Origin: Cryptosporangium arvum DSM 44712
GTDB taxonomy: Bacteria; Actinomycetota; Actinomycetes; Mycobacteriales; Cryptosporangiaceae
Length of the DNA: 64,000 nt
Direction of reading: 5' to 3'
Assembly (NCBI RefSeq): GCF_000585375.1
Contig: NZ_KK073874.1
Location: forward strand, 5,662,067 to 5,726,066
Shown here in pieces: positions 1 to 8,198 of this stretch. Within the stretch, counting starts at the first letter, position 1. Every line of letters starts with the position of its first letter. A program made the position numbers and the translations under genes. The notes under the pieces are model-generated. The model had not been told where the DNA came from and did no database searches. It saw only the letters and a program-made list of their open reading frames with translations.

Positions 1-2
1 CG

Positions 3-362
3 TGCACGCTGTTGACTCCGGCCGACGTCAACGGGATCACCAGGCGGGAGATCACCCGGATCGACCGGTCGCGGTCGACCGAGGGCCTCGACCGGTTCTG
101 CCGGTGGGAACTCGAGCAGGGTGTGCTCACCGTGTTCATCTCGGCGACGTCCGCCGACGACTTCGAGAAGCGGGAGCCCGGCTCGCAGGACATCGACGGG
201 CTCAGCGACGCGGCGTACCGGACCCCGTCGGGGCACCTGTTCGTCCGGGAGCTCAACGTCTACGTCGACGTCTACACGACCGCCGCCAACGGTGGCGCGG
301 CCAGTTCCCAGAACATCGCGATCGGTGAACTCGTCGCGGAGAAGATCTTCAGTCAGTTCTGA
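3..362 (+). CDS. DUF3558-like lipoprotein, C-terminal part (5' end outside window)
   Basis: The reading frame is open from the left edge. It begins CTLLTPADV, which resembles the conserved 'C-x-LLT-P-x-x-V' start of the mature domain in DUF3558 lipoproteins of actinomycetes. The signal peptide and lipobox would lie upstream of the window, and about 119 residues remain. The tail (ASSQNIAIGELVAEKI) also resembles the family's end, where a helix follows the beta domain. Family members are surface-exposed lipoproteins of unknown function. A TTG at 12 is probably not the real start. A strong hairpin at 407-436 follows the stop. Confidence 0.6.
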   Translation, partial: CTLLTPADVNGITRREITRIDRSRSTEGLDRFCRWELEQGVLTVFISATSADDFEKREPGSQDIDGLSDAAYRTPSGHLFVRELNVYVDVYTTAANGGAASSQNIAIGELVAEKIFSQF

Positions 363-406
363 TCGCGCCGGCGCGAGGGCACGCGGGCGGCCAGGTCGGT
401 CAGTAC

Positions 407-436
407 ACCGGCGCCTCCGCGCGCGGAGGCGCCGGT
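407..436. terminator. Bidirectional hairpin terminator
   Basis: A perfect 30-bp palindrome with two 15-bp arms (ACCGGCGCCTCCGCG and its complement, meeting at 421/422) lies between the convergent DUF3558 and TetR genes. There is no U-tract, as is common in high-GC actinomycetes. Position and stability suggest it ends transcription from both sides. Confidence 0.75.
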
Positions 437-481
437 CGGTGCCGAACACCACGGCGTCGCCGGCGGAGATCTGCGCGTGGG

Positions 482-1084
482 TCACTGCTCGAGGCGGGCG
501 CGCAGGCCGGCGATCACCGTCTCGACCGCGAAGGTCCAGGCCGCCTCCGGCTGCGCGGTGACGGCGATCGACCGGACGAGCGGGAAGGCGTCGGCCGACA
601 GGTCGTCGAGGCGTGTCTCCAGCGCTTCGCCCCGGGCGTCCTTGCTCTTCTCCCACCCCACCGCGGCGGCGAGCAGCGCGACGGTCTTCACCGCGGCGTA
701 CGCGTCGAGCGTGGAGAAGCCCGCTTGGACGAACGCGGCGATCGCGATCTCGAACGACGCCGTGGCCCGCGATCCCTGAACGGGCCGGTGTTCCACGGCG
801 TGGAACGCGCCGGGGTGGGTGGTGGCGATGTCGGCGATCGCGGCGAAGAAACGCCTCACCCAGTCTTCCCAGGGCACCGGCTGCGTCGGCAGCTTCGCCT
901 CGGCGAGAAGCACCTCGAACATGCCGTCGGTGATCGCGTCGCGGGTGGGCACGTGGTTGTAGAGGGACGTCACGTGCACCCCGAGGTCGGAGCTGATGCG
1001 GCGCAGCGTGACGGCGTCCGCGCCCTCCTCGTCGGCGATGCGGATCGCGGCCCACAGGATCTGGTCACGCGTCAGCGAAGGCAT
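482..1084 (-). CDS. TetR-family transcriptional regulator
   Basis: This 200-residue protein has an N-terminal TetR helix-turn-helix (residues about 5-50; recognition region LGVHVTSLYNHVPTRD). The C-terminal ligand domain is of the TetR class C type, with a conserved helix ending in VGWEKS. It is divergent from the serine hydrolase at 1167. The gap of about 80 bp contains two near-identical 15-bp palindromes over the hydrolase promoter. The simplest inference is that this protein represses both genes until it binds a small ligand, perhaps a substrate of the hydrolase. The ligand cannot be predicted. Confidence 0.9.
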   Translation of the reverse strand: MPSLTRDQILWAAIRIADEEGADAVTLRRISSDLGVHVTSLYNHVPTRDAITDGMFEVLLAEAKLPTQPVPWEDWVRRFFAAIADIATTHPGAFHAVEHRPVQGSRATASFEIAIAAFVQAGFSTLDAYAAVKTVALLAAAVGWEKSKDARGEALETRLDDLSADAFPLVRSIAVTAQPEAAWTFAVETVIAGLRARLEQ

Positions 1085-1105
1085 GCCCGCGATTATCCAC
1101 GCCCC

Positions 1106-1151
1106 TTGACCCAGACCTACAGTGTAGGTACAAACGACCTACACCGTAGGT
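1106..1151 (+). promoter_or_regulatory. Promoter with two TetR operators
   Basis: A -35 box TTGACC (1106-1111), a 17-bp spacer and a -10-like TACAAA (1129-1134) precede the serine hydrolase. Operator 1 is ACCTACAGTGTAGGT (1115-1129; perfect 7-bp arms). Operator 2 is ACCTACACCGTAGGT (1137-1151; one arm mismatch). They are 22 bp apart, two helical turns, so two dimers could bind the same DNA face across spacer and start site. Repression by steric block is inferred. Confidence 0.8.
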
Positions 1152-1166
1152 AAGGGAGTGTGGGAC

Positions 1167-2555
1167 ATGGGTCCGGACGAGCTCGCGACGAAACTGACCG
1201 AGCTGATCGACCGGCACGGGATACCCGGGGCGCAGCTCGCCGTCCTCGACGGCGACACGATCACCGAGGTCGCCGCCGGCGTGCTGAGCCTGCGAACGGG
1301 CGCCCGGGCCGGCACCGACGCCCTGTTCCTGCCCGGGTCGATCGGCAAGCTGTACACAGCGTCCCTGGTGCTGATGCTCGTCGACGAGGGGCTGGTGGAA
1401 CTGGACGCCCCGGTTCGGCGGTACCTCACCGATTTCCAGGTCGCCGACAAGGACGCGCGGGACACCGTGACGATCCGCAACCTGTTAAGCCACACCAGCG
1501 GCTTCGACGGAGACGTCTTCCTCGACACCGGCCGCGGCGACGACGCCCTGCGGCGCTACATCGACCGGATCGCCGATCTTCCGCAGATCTGCCCGCCCGG
1601 CACGCTCTGGAGCTACAGCAACAGCGGGTACGCGATCCTCGGCCGCGTGGTCGAGGTGATCATCGGCGTCCCGTTCGAGGAAGCCCTGCGCACCCGTCTG
1701 TTCGAGCCGCTCGGCCTGCGGCACACGGTCGCCTTTCCCGAGGACGCGATCCTGCACCCGGTCGCCGTCGGACACGTTCCCGACCCGGACGATCCCTCGT
1801 CGCTGACGGTGAGCACGACCTGGGGGTTGTTCCGGTCCTGCGGCCCGATGGGGGCGTCGATCGTGGCCAGCGCGGGCGACGTGCTGGAGTTCGTCCGCCT
1901 GCACCTGCGCGGCGGCGTGGCGGCCGACGGCACCCGGCTGCTGTCCGCCGACGCGGTCGCCGGCATGCAGGCCCGGCAGATCGACCTCGTCGACGACACC
2001 GTCCTGGGCGACGGGTGGGGCCTCGGCTGGATCCTGGACCGGTGGGGCGAGGTCGGGGTCATCGGTCACGACGGCAACTCGATCGGCCAGAACGCGTTCC
2101 TGCGGGTCGCCCCCGACCAGCGGTTCGGGTTCTGCCTGCAGACGAACGTGGAGAGCGCCCTGGGCCTCTACCGGGAGCTGGCCGCGTGGCTGTTCGGCGA
2201 ACGACTCGGCGTCGGCCCCCGGCCCGACCCCGGACAACTCCGCTCCTCCGCCGTCGCCGACCCGGCCCGGTACGTCGGGACGTACGAACGCGCGGGCTTC
2301 CGCGTGGAGGTGGCCGAGGCCGAGGAGTCGAGTCTGGTCGCCTCGTTCGTCCCGACCCGCACCGGGCCGGACGTGGAGGCCCTGCCGCCGATGGTCGACC
2401 TGCCGCTGAAGCCGACCACCCGCGAGGACGGTTTCCTGCTGAAACTTCCGATCGCCGACGCCGCGCTGCTGGCGGCCTTCTTCAACCCCGATCAACCGGA
2501 CGGCCGACCGACCTACGTGCACTTCGGTGGCCGCGCCCACCGGCGCACCGACTGA
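1167..2555 (+). CDS. Serine hydrolase, class C beta-lactamase / esterase family
   Basis: This is a penicillin-binding-protein-like serine hydrolase (Pfam Beta-lactamase) of about 462 residues. The S-x-x-K nucleophile motif is SIGK in LPGSIGKLYTA, the tyrosine motif is YSNSGYA, and a C-terminal HDG (GHDGNS) stands for the KTG-like triad. After about residue 360 a beta-rich tail resembles the lipocalin-like domain of these esterases. No signal peptide is seen, so it is probably cytosolic. ATG 1167 is preferred over GTG 1158 because AGGGAG at 1153-1158 sits 8 bp before the ATG. The divergent TetR probably controls it. The substrate is unknown; esterase or D-aminopeptidase activity is as likely as lactamase. 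Confidence 0.88.
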   Translation: MGPDELATKLTELIDRHGIPGAQLAVLDGDTITEVAAGVLSLRTGARAGTDALFLPGSIGKLYTASLVLMLVDEGLVELDAPVRRYLTDFQVADKDARDTVTIRNLLSHTSGFDGDVFLDTGRGDDALRRYIDRIADLPQICPPGTLWSYSNSGYAILGRVVEVIIGVPFEEALRTRLFEPLGLRHTVAFPEDAILHPVAVGHVPDPDDPSSLTVSTTWGLFRSCGPMGASIVASAGDVLEFVRLHLRGGVAADGTRLLSADAVAGMQARQIDLVDDTVLGDGWGLGWILDRWGEVGVIGHDGNSIGQNAFLRVAPDQRFGFCLQTNVESALGLYRELAAWLFGERLGVGPRPDPGQLRSSAVADPARYVGTYERAGFRVEVAEAEESSLVASFVPTRTGPDVEALPPMVDLPLKPTTREDGFLLKLPIADAALLAAFFNPDQPDGRPTYVHFGGRAHRRTD

Positions 2556-2584
2556 ACGGTGCTCGCCGCTGCACGCCGGGGCGG

Positions 2585-2938
2585 TCACAGGTCGTCCCAG
2601 TCGTGCGGCTCCCGGTAGACGTGCCAGCCGTGGAAGAACCAGGCGGCCAGGTCCTGCAGACGAGTCACGCACGCGTCGTAGTAGTCCACCGGTTCGGGCC
2701 GCGGGAACGCGCTGTGCGCGGTGTGGTCGGGGACCCAGGTCGAGACGTAGTAGAAGCCTTCGGCCAGCCACCGATCCAGCTGGTCCCGGTCGGCGTGGGC
2801 GGCACAGACCGTGCGCATCGCCCGTTCCATCCGGCCGAACGCCTCGCGGTCCCAGACCCGGTCCGCGTACAGCGTCGCCATGAACGAGCCCGGCGCGGAT
2901 CCGAACTCGCGCCGCAGCGTTTCGCGCGCATCGTTCAC
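2585..2938 (-). CDS. Conserved hypothetical protein
   Basis: 117 residues from a GTG start. It is soluble and rich in aromatic residues and His/Asp (FYYVSTWVPDHT; WFFHGWHVYREPHDWDD). There are no membrane segments, and I recognise no domain. It is convergent with the serine hydrolase and 28 bp from the end of the reductase-like gene on the same strand, so they may be co-transcribed. The function is unknown. Confidence 0.6.
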   Translation of the reverse strand: MNDARETLRREFGSAPGSFMATLYADRVWDREAFGRMERAMRTVCAAHADRDQLDRWLAEGFYYVSTWVPDHTAHSAFPRPEPVDYYDACVTRLQDLAAWFFHGWHVYREPHDWDDL

Positions 2939-2965
2939 CCCGCGATCGTGCCAGGCCGGGCCGCG

Positions 2966-3562
2966 TCAGGGTGCGGACGGGACCGCCGAGCGGGGGTCGA
3001 CGCCGGAGAAGGCCAGCCCGATGACGAAGCCCGCGACCTCTTCCAGCTGGCGCGCACGAGCGAGGCCGCCCAGCACGACCGGCGCACCTCCGACGTCGGT
3101 GACGAGCGTTCCGACGACGGACAGGGCGCGCTGATCGTCACCGCACATCACGACGGTCACCGTGCTGTCGCGGGGGTCGGTCCACACGCCGGACGGGAAG
3201 AGGTGGAACGCCTTCACGACGTGCGCACCCGGCACCGTCGCGGCGATGTGTTCGGCCGGTGACGCGTGGAGGACGCCGACGCCGTGGTCGACCGCGTTCG
3301 TCGGATCGATCAGCGGCACACCGTCGAGCGGCCCGGCCGCACGCAGCATGTCCGGGACACCGCTCCAGGAGACCGCGAGCAGAACCGCGTCAGCGTCGGC
3401 GGCCACGTCCGGCACCGGGCGGACGTGGCCGCCGACCGTGTCGGCGAGTGCGGTGGCCTTGTCCGGCGACCGCCCACCGACGGTGATGTGATGCCCGGCG
3501 CGCGACCAGCCGGTCGCGAGAGCCGTCGCGAGGGAACCAGTTCCGAGAATTCCGATCCGCAT
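2966..3562 (-). CDS. NADPH-dependent F420 reductase-like / NAD(P)-binding oxidoreductase
   Basis: 198 residues starting MRIGILGTGSLATALA, a Rossmann fingerprint GxGxxA in the style of the F420H2:NADP oxidoreductase family (COG2085). It continues with VTVGGRSPDKA for NADPH phosphate recognition, an LLAVSW strand-turn, and AFHLFPSGVW where family members read 'KAFN'. It probably reduces or oxidises a cofactor or small metabolite with NADP. A longer frame exists upstream, but ATG 3562 is where family homology begins. It is divergent from an HxlR-type relic, which suggests the regulator once controlled it. Confidence 0.8.
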   Translation of the reverse strand: MRIGILGTGSLATALATGWSRAGHHITVGGRSPDKATALADTVGGHVRPVPDVAADADAVLLAVSWSGVPDMLRAAGPLDGVPLIDPTNAVDHGVGVLHASPAEHIAATVPGAHVVKAFHLFPSGVWTDPRDSTVTVVMCGDDQRALSVVGTLVTDVGGAPVVLGGLARARQLEEVAGFVIGLAFSGVDPRSAVPSAP

Positions 3563-3619
3563 GCCCGGCACGATAGGCCGGCCGAAACGCACCATCCGGT
3601 GCGCGCCGCGCCTGCCACC

Positions 3620-4011
3620 ATGGTGGGCATGGGACCCAGTGATCGTCGGGAAGCGGTGGCCGACTGCCGGGTCCGGATGGCGATCGATCTCTTCGCACAC
3701 ACCTGGGACCCCGTGGTGCTCGCCGCGTTGGACTCCGGAAGGTGCTCACCGAGGCGCTGAACCGATTGCTGGGCACCGGCCTGATCGAACGCCGGTATCG
3801 TGCCGAGGCTTCGCCGAGAGTCGACTACGCGCTGACCTCGCTGGGCCGGAGCTTCGCCGACGGGCCGATGCGCGCCCTCGCCACCTGGGTCACCGACCAC
3901 GGGGACGAGCTGTTCGAGGCCCAGGAGCTCCACCTGAGCACTGAGGCCCAGAACCTGGACGACGTTCGACGACTCCCGACGACGACCGGGCCGGACCGGG
4001 GGCATGGCTGA
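3620..4011 (+). pseudogene. HxlR-family regulator, internal deletion and frameshift
   Basis: The first frame (ATG 3620 or 3629) reads DCRVRMAIDLFAHTWDPVVLAALDSG, the N-terminal helix of HxlR winged-helix regulators. At about 3740 it runs into a short nonsense tail. The next frame resumes KVLTEALNRLLGTGLIERR and continues through the wing (PPRVDYALTSLG-like) to 4011. HxlR proteins normally have about 16-20 residues between these blocks (the 'R-F-x-E-L...GIS' segment). They are missing, and the frame changes across the junction. No intact wHTH can be made. It is divergent from the F420-reductase-like gene, a classic HxlR arrangement. Confidence 0.8.
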
Positions 4012-4452
4012 GCCGTTCGTGCCCGGGTTGGTGCTGTCCGCGCGGTTGTGGGCCGAGCACGTCGCGCCGCTGCTGGCGGCCCATTTCCCGGCGACACCCC
4101 TCGCGGCGGCGCTGCTGGGGGCGGGTTCCGAGGTTCTCGGGTTCGATACGGCCCGCTCCACCGATCACGACTGGGGACCGCGGCTCCAGCTGTTCCTCGC
4201 CGAGGACGACCGCGCCGCGCTGGGCGCCGACATCTCCGCGATGCTCTCCGAACGCCTCCCGAAGGAGGTTCTCGGCTACCCCACCCACCTGGTGACCGTC
4301 GACGGTTCGTCGGCGCACTCGGCTCCGCGATCTCCGACGCCGCGCTCCGGGAACTCCCGCTCGTCGGTGTGATCGATCAGTGGGTCGACAACACCACCGC
4401 GATCACCCGGCACCCGGAGCTGTGGTCACGCGCCCGGCCCGGAGCGGGATAG
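4004..4452 (+). pseudogene. DUF4037 protein, central part deleted
   Basis: ATG 4004 overlaps the end of the HxlR relic. The N-terminus has AALLGAGSEVLGFD and STDHDWGPRLQLFL, the nucleotidyltransferase-like signature of DUF4037 proteins (usually about 350 residues). Homology stops near 4305. Shifted by one frame, the sequence continues with the family's C-terminus (GSAISDAALRELP, then GVIDQWVDNTT) to a stop at 4450-4452. Roughly 200 residues are missing at one junction. The last 27 bp overlap the convergent kinase gene. Confidence 0.75.
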
Positions 4453-5319
4453 GCCAGTCCGGCGGAACGGGGCGACGAGGCTGCGGACGGCTTCGGTGGA
4501 GCCCCAGTCGTCGTCGAACATCGCCATCAGCGCGAGATGCTGACGCAGCTGCACGTAGGCCAGGCGGTCGGTCCAGCCCGGTTCCGCGCCGGTCAGCTCG
4601 GCGTAGACGGGGAAGAAGCGCTCGGCCTCCGGCGGGTGCGGGGTCGACCACAGGTGCGCGAGGTCGACGTCGGCCCAGGTGTTGGAGACCGCCGGGTCGA
4701 TCACGGCCGGTCGGCCGCCGGCGGTGGCGAGGACGTTCTGGGTCCAGAAGTCGCCGTGCGTCAGGCAGGCGGGGCTCGCGGGCCGGAGGTCCGGCAGCGC
4801 CGCGCACAGCCGTTCGAGCGCGGCGCGGTCGGTGGCGTCGAGCTTCGCGGCGACGCGCGGCTCCGGCAGCCAACGCAGCACACGGCGTTCGGCGAAGAAC
4901 GTGAACCCGTCGTCGTGCCAGGTGTTGTGCTGGCGCATCGACCCGAGCCAGTTGTCGTGGGGCCAGCCGAACCGGTCGCTGACCGTCGTCCGGTGCATCC
5001 GCGCCAGGTCGTGCGCCAGGTGTTCCCAGAACGACTCGGTGTCCGCACGCGGTCGCAGCGGCGACAGTACGAGCAGGTCCTCGTCGCGGTGCACCACGTC
5101 GGGCGTCGTGAGCCCCGCACCGCGCAGCGCCTCCAGGCCCTCGACCTCCCGCGCGAAGACGTCACCGTCCGGCCGCGTGGCGAACGTCTTCGCGAACACC
5201 TCACGCGTGTCCGCGAGCGTGACGAGAGCCGACACCGCCGCGAAGCCCTCGCCGGTCGGGCGGACGTCGAGCGGCGCCAGTCCGGCCGCGGCGAGCCGGT
5301 CCGGCAGCCGCCCCGTCAC
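4426..5319 (-). CDS. Fructosamine kinase / aminoglycoside-phosphotransferase-like kinase
   Basis: 297 residues of the fructosamine-3-kinase / APH fold. Visible are the ATP-lobe lysine (EVFAKTF), the catalytic HGDFWTQNVL (Brenner-type H-x-D-x-x-x-x-N) and the metal-binding IDPAVSNTWADVDLA. Family members phosphorylate ketosamines on glycated proteins or small amines. The exact substrate is not predictable. GTG 5319 overlaps the stop of the methyltransferase by 4 bp (GTGA), so the two are translationally coupled. Confidence 0.82.
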   Translation of the reverse strand: MTGRLPDRLAAAGLAPLDVRPTGEGFAAVSALVTLADTREVFAKTFATRPDGDVFAREVEGLEALRGAGLTTPDVVHRDEDLLVLSPLRPRADTESFWEHLAHDLARMHRTTVSDRFGWPHDNWLGSMRQHNTWHDDGFTFFAERRVLRWLPEPRVAAKLDATDRAALERLCAALPDLRPASPACLTHGDFWTQNVLATAGGRPAVIDPAVSNTWADVDLAHLWSTPHPPEAERFFPVYAELTGAEPGWTDRLAYVQLRQHLALMAMFDDDWGSTEAVRSLVAPFRRTGLSRSGPGA

Positions 5320-6092
5320 GGTTTGCGGCCCACCGCGCAGTAGACGTCGAGGGCCTCCGCGTCCGCTCCCGGCTGCGGCCGCCACTGCGAGGTCGGCACC
5401 ACACCCGGCTCGAGCAGCTCCAGCCCTTCGAAGTAGCCGGCGATCTCGTCGGGCGTGCGCAGGTTGTACGGGTGGCCGCTCTGCTTGGCGACCCGCTGGC
5501 TCTCGACGCTCTGCGCGCTGGTGCTCGTCCCGTCGCTCACGGCCAGGTAGCTGCCCGACGGCACGGCGGCGAGCAGCCGCTCGACGATCGAGCGGGCCTC
5601 GTCGTAGTCGGCGACGTTGCCCAGGATGCCGATCATCGTCAGCGCCACCGGCTCGCGGAAGTCGAGCGTCCCGGCGGCGTCGCGCAGGATCCGCTCCGGG
5701 TCCTGCACGTCGGAGTCGATGTACGCGGTCTTCCCCTCGGCCGAGCTGGTCAGCAGCGCCCGGGCGTGGGCGAGTACGAGCGGGTCGTTGTCGACGTACA
5801 CGACCCGCGACGCCGGGGCCACGCGCTGCGCGACCTCGTGGGTGTTGTCGGCCGTCGGGAGGCCGGTGCCGACGTCGAGGAACTGCCGGATGCCCACCTC
5901 GCCGGCCAGGTGCGTGACCGCCTGGATGAGGAACCGGCGCTGGGCCTGCGCGACCGCCGCGATCGCCGGGTTCGCCGAGCGCAGCGCCTCCCCCAGCTCC
6001 CGGTCGACGGCGAAGTTGTCCTTGCCCTCCAGCAGGTAGTTCCACACGCGCGCGCTGCTCGGCCGGGTGACGTCGATGGCGGGATCGGTCAT
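5316..6092 (-). CDS. SAM-dependent methyltransferase, DUF574 (Methyltransf_19)
   Basis: 258 residues. The start (DVTRPSSARVWNYLLEGKDNF), the SAM loop FLDVGTGLPTADN and the VVYVDNDPLVLAHARALL strand-helix match the DUF574 family, which is expanded in Streptomyces, Frankia and relatives. The C-terminal half has LTMIGILGNV and GYFEGLELLEPG, also typical. The methyl acceptor is unknown; members are often next to regulators or secondary-metabolite genes. Here it leads a two-gene unit with a fructosamine-kinase-like enzyme. Confidence 0.9.
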   Translation of the reverse strand: MTDPAIDVTRPSSARVWNYLLEGKDNFAVDRELGEALRSANPAIAAVAQAQRRFLIQAVTHLAGEVGIRQFLDVGTGLPTADNTHEVAQRVAPASRVVYVDNDPLVLAHARALLTSSAEGKTAYIDSDVQDPERILRDAAGTLDFREPVALTMIGILGNVADYDEARSIVERLLAAVPSGSYLAVSDGTSTSAQSVESQRVAKQSGHPYNLRTPDEIAGYFEGLELLEPGVVPTSQWRPQPGADAEALDVYCAVGRKP

Positions 6093-6169
6093 GGGAATGT
6101 CCTTTGCGGAGGAAGCCGTCGAACCGAGATCCTAGGCAACGCCGCCCACTCTGCGTGACCGGCCCCGGG

Positions 6170-6859
6170 TCACCGCAGCGGCACCGGGTTGCCGGGGATC
6201 GGCAGGGGAACGGGCGGCGGCTGATAGGGCGCCGGGGGCGCGGGCGCGTCGTCGGACGACGACTCCGGGGGCTCGCTGATCGTCAGGCGGGTGTCGTGGC
6301 GGCCCATCGAGACCGGCGGGCCGACGATCGTGAGCCGCACGTCGGCGGCGCGTTCGGACGGCCAGTCGACCCGGGCCACCTCGCCCGCGGCGATGCGGAG
6401 TCCGGGCGCCCCGAGCGCGGGCGCGGGCGCGGTGGGTTCGCAGACGCCGTCGCGCCCCGCGCACACCCGGATCGGCGCCCCGGTGCCGTTGTAGATCCGG
6501 TAGTCACGCGCGTTGAAGTAGTAGTGCGCCCGGTGGAAGCCCGCGCCGGTCACGTCGAGCGTCGTGTCGCGCAGGTAGAGCGGGACGGTGCTCAGCGCGA
6601 CGCCGACGACAGCGGCCGCCAGGAACCAGAAACCCTCGTGGTCGCGGACGACGAGCACCGCGGCCACGACGGTGACCGCCACGCCGGCGACGACGCCCGC
6701 GACCGTGAGCCAGGTCTGCCCCGGCGTGAGGGGCGAACCGTGGTCGGTGCCGAGGCTGTGGAAGAGACGGCCGACACCACGCACGGCCGCCGCGAGCGCA
6801 CCGAGGAACGTCGCACCGGCGACGAGCAGCACCGCGCGTCCGCCGACGTCGTGCGCCAT
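6170..6859 (-). CDS. Membrane protein of unknown function
   Basis: 229 residues. There are three hydrophobic segments in the first 100 residues (about 8-28, 46-70, 76-95). An exported beta-type region follows (about 100-200) with one likely disulphide (VCAGRDGVCEP). The tail is proline-rich. I recognise no family. Its stop is 77 bp from the start of the methyltransferase gene on the same strand. Confidence 0.6.
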   Translation of the reverse strand: MAHDVGGRAVLLVAGATFLGALAAAVRGVGRLFHSLGTDHGSPLTPGQTWLTVAGVVAGVAVTVVAAVLVVRDHEGFWFLAAAVVGVALSTVPLYLRDTTLDVTGAGFHRAHYYFNARDYRIYNGTGAPIRVCAGRDGVCEPTAPAPALGAPGLRIAAGEVARVDWPSERAADVRLTIVGPPVSMGRHDTRLTISEPPESSSDDAPAPPAPYQPPPVPLPIPGNPVPLR

Positions 6860-6881
6860 CGCTCCAGTGTAGAAGGCGCGG

Positions 6882-7604
6882 CTAGCGGCCCCGGAAGAAC
6901 GAGACCGCCGACGCGAGCGCCAGATCGGTCAGCTCGGGGTCGTACCGTGCGCCGACGTCACGCATGAACGCGTGTTCGCCGCCCTGGTACACGTGCAGCT
7001 CCAGATCGGTCAGACCGGCCGCGTACAGCTGCGTGATCGTGGCCAGGCGGGCCTCGGCCGGGACGTGCGGGTCGCGCGAGCCGAACACGATCATCAGGCG
7101 GCCCCGGACGTCGGCGGCCCGGGCGAGGCTGTCGGCGGTGTCGGCGCCGAGAGCACCGTTGTGCAGGCCGGTGGGGTAGAAGCAGACCGTTGCCTCGACC
7201 CGGGGATCGAAGGCGGCCCGGAACGCGAGGTGACCACCGAGACAGAAGCCGGTCACGGCGAGCGTGGACACGTCCGGGCGGGCCGCGAGGTGATCCAGGA
7301 CCGCGACGCGGTCGGCGTCGAAGTCCGCGGTCGTCCGGGCGGCGGCACCGTCCAGCCCGGCCTGCTTGCCCGCGTCGTCGAACTCCAGCGCCACCCCGGC
7401 CAGGGGCCCGTGCGGGTAGATCTCCGGCAGGCACACCAGGAACCCCTCCGCGGCCAACCGGCGCGCGGTACGCAGGGTCGACTCGGTCAGCTGGAAGATG
7501 TCCGTGTAGAGCAGCACCCCCGGCCAGGGGCCGTCCCCGACGGGGCGCAGGACGGCCGCGTTGATCTCGCCGGGCACGACGATTCGTTCCTCGATCAGCT
7601 TCAC
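6882..7604 (-). CDS. Dienelactone hydrolase family protein
   Basis: An alpha/beta hydrolase of about 240 residues with the DLH triad. The nucleophile Cys is in GFCLGG, the Asp in FGSRDPHVP and the His in GEHAFM. The Cys nucleophile and FDADRVAVLDHL match carboxymethylenebutenolidase (DLH), although many actinobacterial members act on other esters. GTG 7604 (VKLIEERIVV) is taken as start; a GTG seven codons upstream is possible, and neither has a strong Shine-Dalgarno. It ends 22 bp before the start of the membrane-protein gene downstream. Confidence 0.85.
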   Translation of the reverse strand: MKLIEERIVVPGEINAAVLRPVGDGPWPGVLLYTDIFQLTESTLRTARRLAAEGFLVCLPEIYPHGPLAGVALEFDDAGKQAGLDGAAARTTADFDADRVAVLDHLAARPDVSTLAVTGFCLGGHLAFRAAFDPRVEATVCFYPTGLHNGALGADTADSLARAADVRGRLMIVFGSRDPHVPAEARLATITQLYAAGLTDLELHVYQGGEHAFMRDVGARYDPELTDLALASAVSFFRGR

Positions 7605-7656
7605 GCCGCGAGAGCCTAACGACACCGTCCGACGATTCCGCCGATCCGCGCCGACG

Positions 7657-8154
7657 TCACACCACGTGATCGGCCAGGTCGAAGGTCGCGTCGCACCCGG
7701 GGCAGGTCACCTGCCCGAAGAGGTGGGTCAGCGTGGTGGCCACCGCGTCGTGTCCGGCGCTCACGGCCTCGTCGTGGAGCCGGACGGCCAGCGGGCTGCT
7801 CAGACCGGGCGTGATCAGCGGGTTGTCCGACGTCAGCTCGAGGAGCAGTTCGTCGTCGCACTCCGGGAACACCGCGTCGGCCCCGCCGTCGTTGACGCGG
7901 TCCAACGACCTCCCCCAGACCTCGTCACCGTCGAAGCCGAGCACGGCTTGGCGCAGATACACCCAGGTGGTCCCGGACGGGGCTCCGGAAAGGCCTTCGC
8001 GGAAACCGGCGCTGGTCCGGGCCAGCCAGGGCAGCAGCGCCGGGCTGCCGGGGGTGCACGTTCCCTGGCGGCAGGATTCGCCCCAGATGCGTGACCAGGC
8101 GGGCGACTCGGGGTCGGCGGTCGCGGCGTCGAGATCGTGCGCGTCGATCGTCAC
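7657..8154 (-). CDS. Conserved hypothetical protein with CPGC motif
   Basis: 165 residues from a GTG start, acidic and soluble. Near the C-terminus GQVTCPGCDATFDL has a CxxC pair like a small zinc ribbon half. Another Cys pair occurs early (ESCRQGTC). It may bind zinc, but no domain is recognised. It is divergent from the Nudix gene with a 44-bp gap. Confidence 0.55.
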   Translation of the reverse strand: MTIDAHDLDAATADPESPAWSRIWGESCRQGTCTPGSPALLPWLARTSAGFREGLSGAPSGTTWVYLRQAVLGFDGDEVWGRSLDRVNDGGADAVFPECDDELLLELTSDNPLITPGLSSPLAVRLHDEAVSAGHDAVATTLTHLFGQVTCPGCDATFDLADHVV

Positions 8155-8198
8155 GGACCGGATGATGTCAGGCCCGTGCGGCGGCTAGCGTCGGGCAC

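Noticed and set aside
3742-4011. Separate 89-residue protein at the end of the HxlR locus
   Set aside because: It starts inside the HxlR winged helix and lacks the first helices; better explained as the second half of a broken gene.
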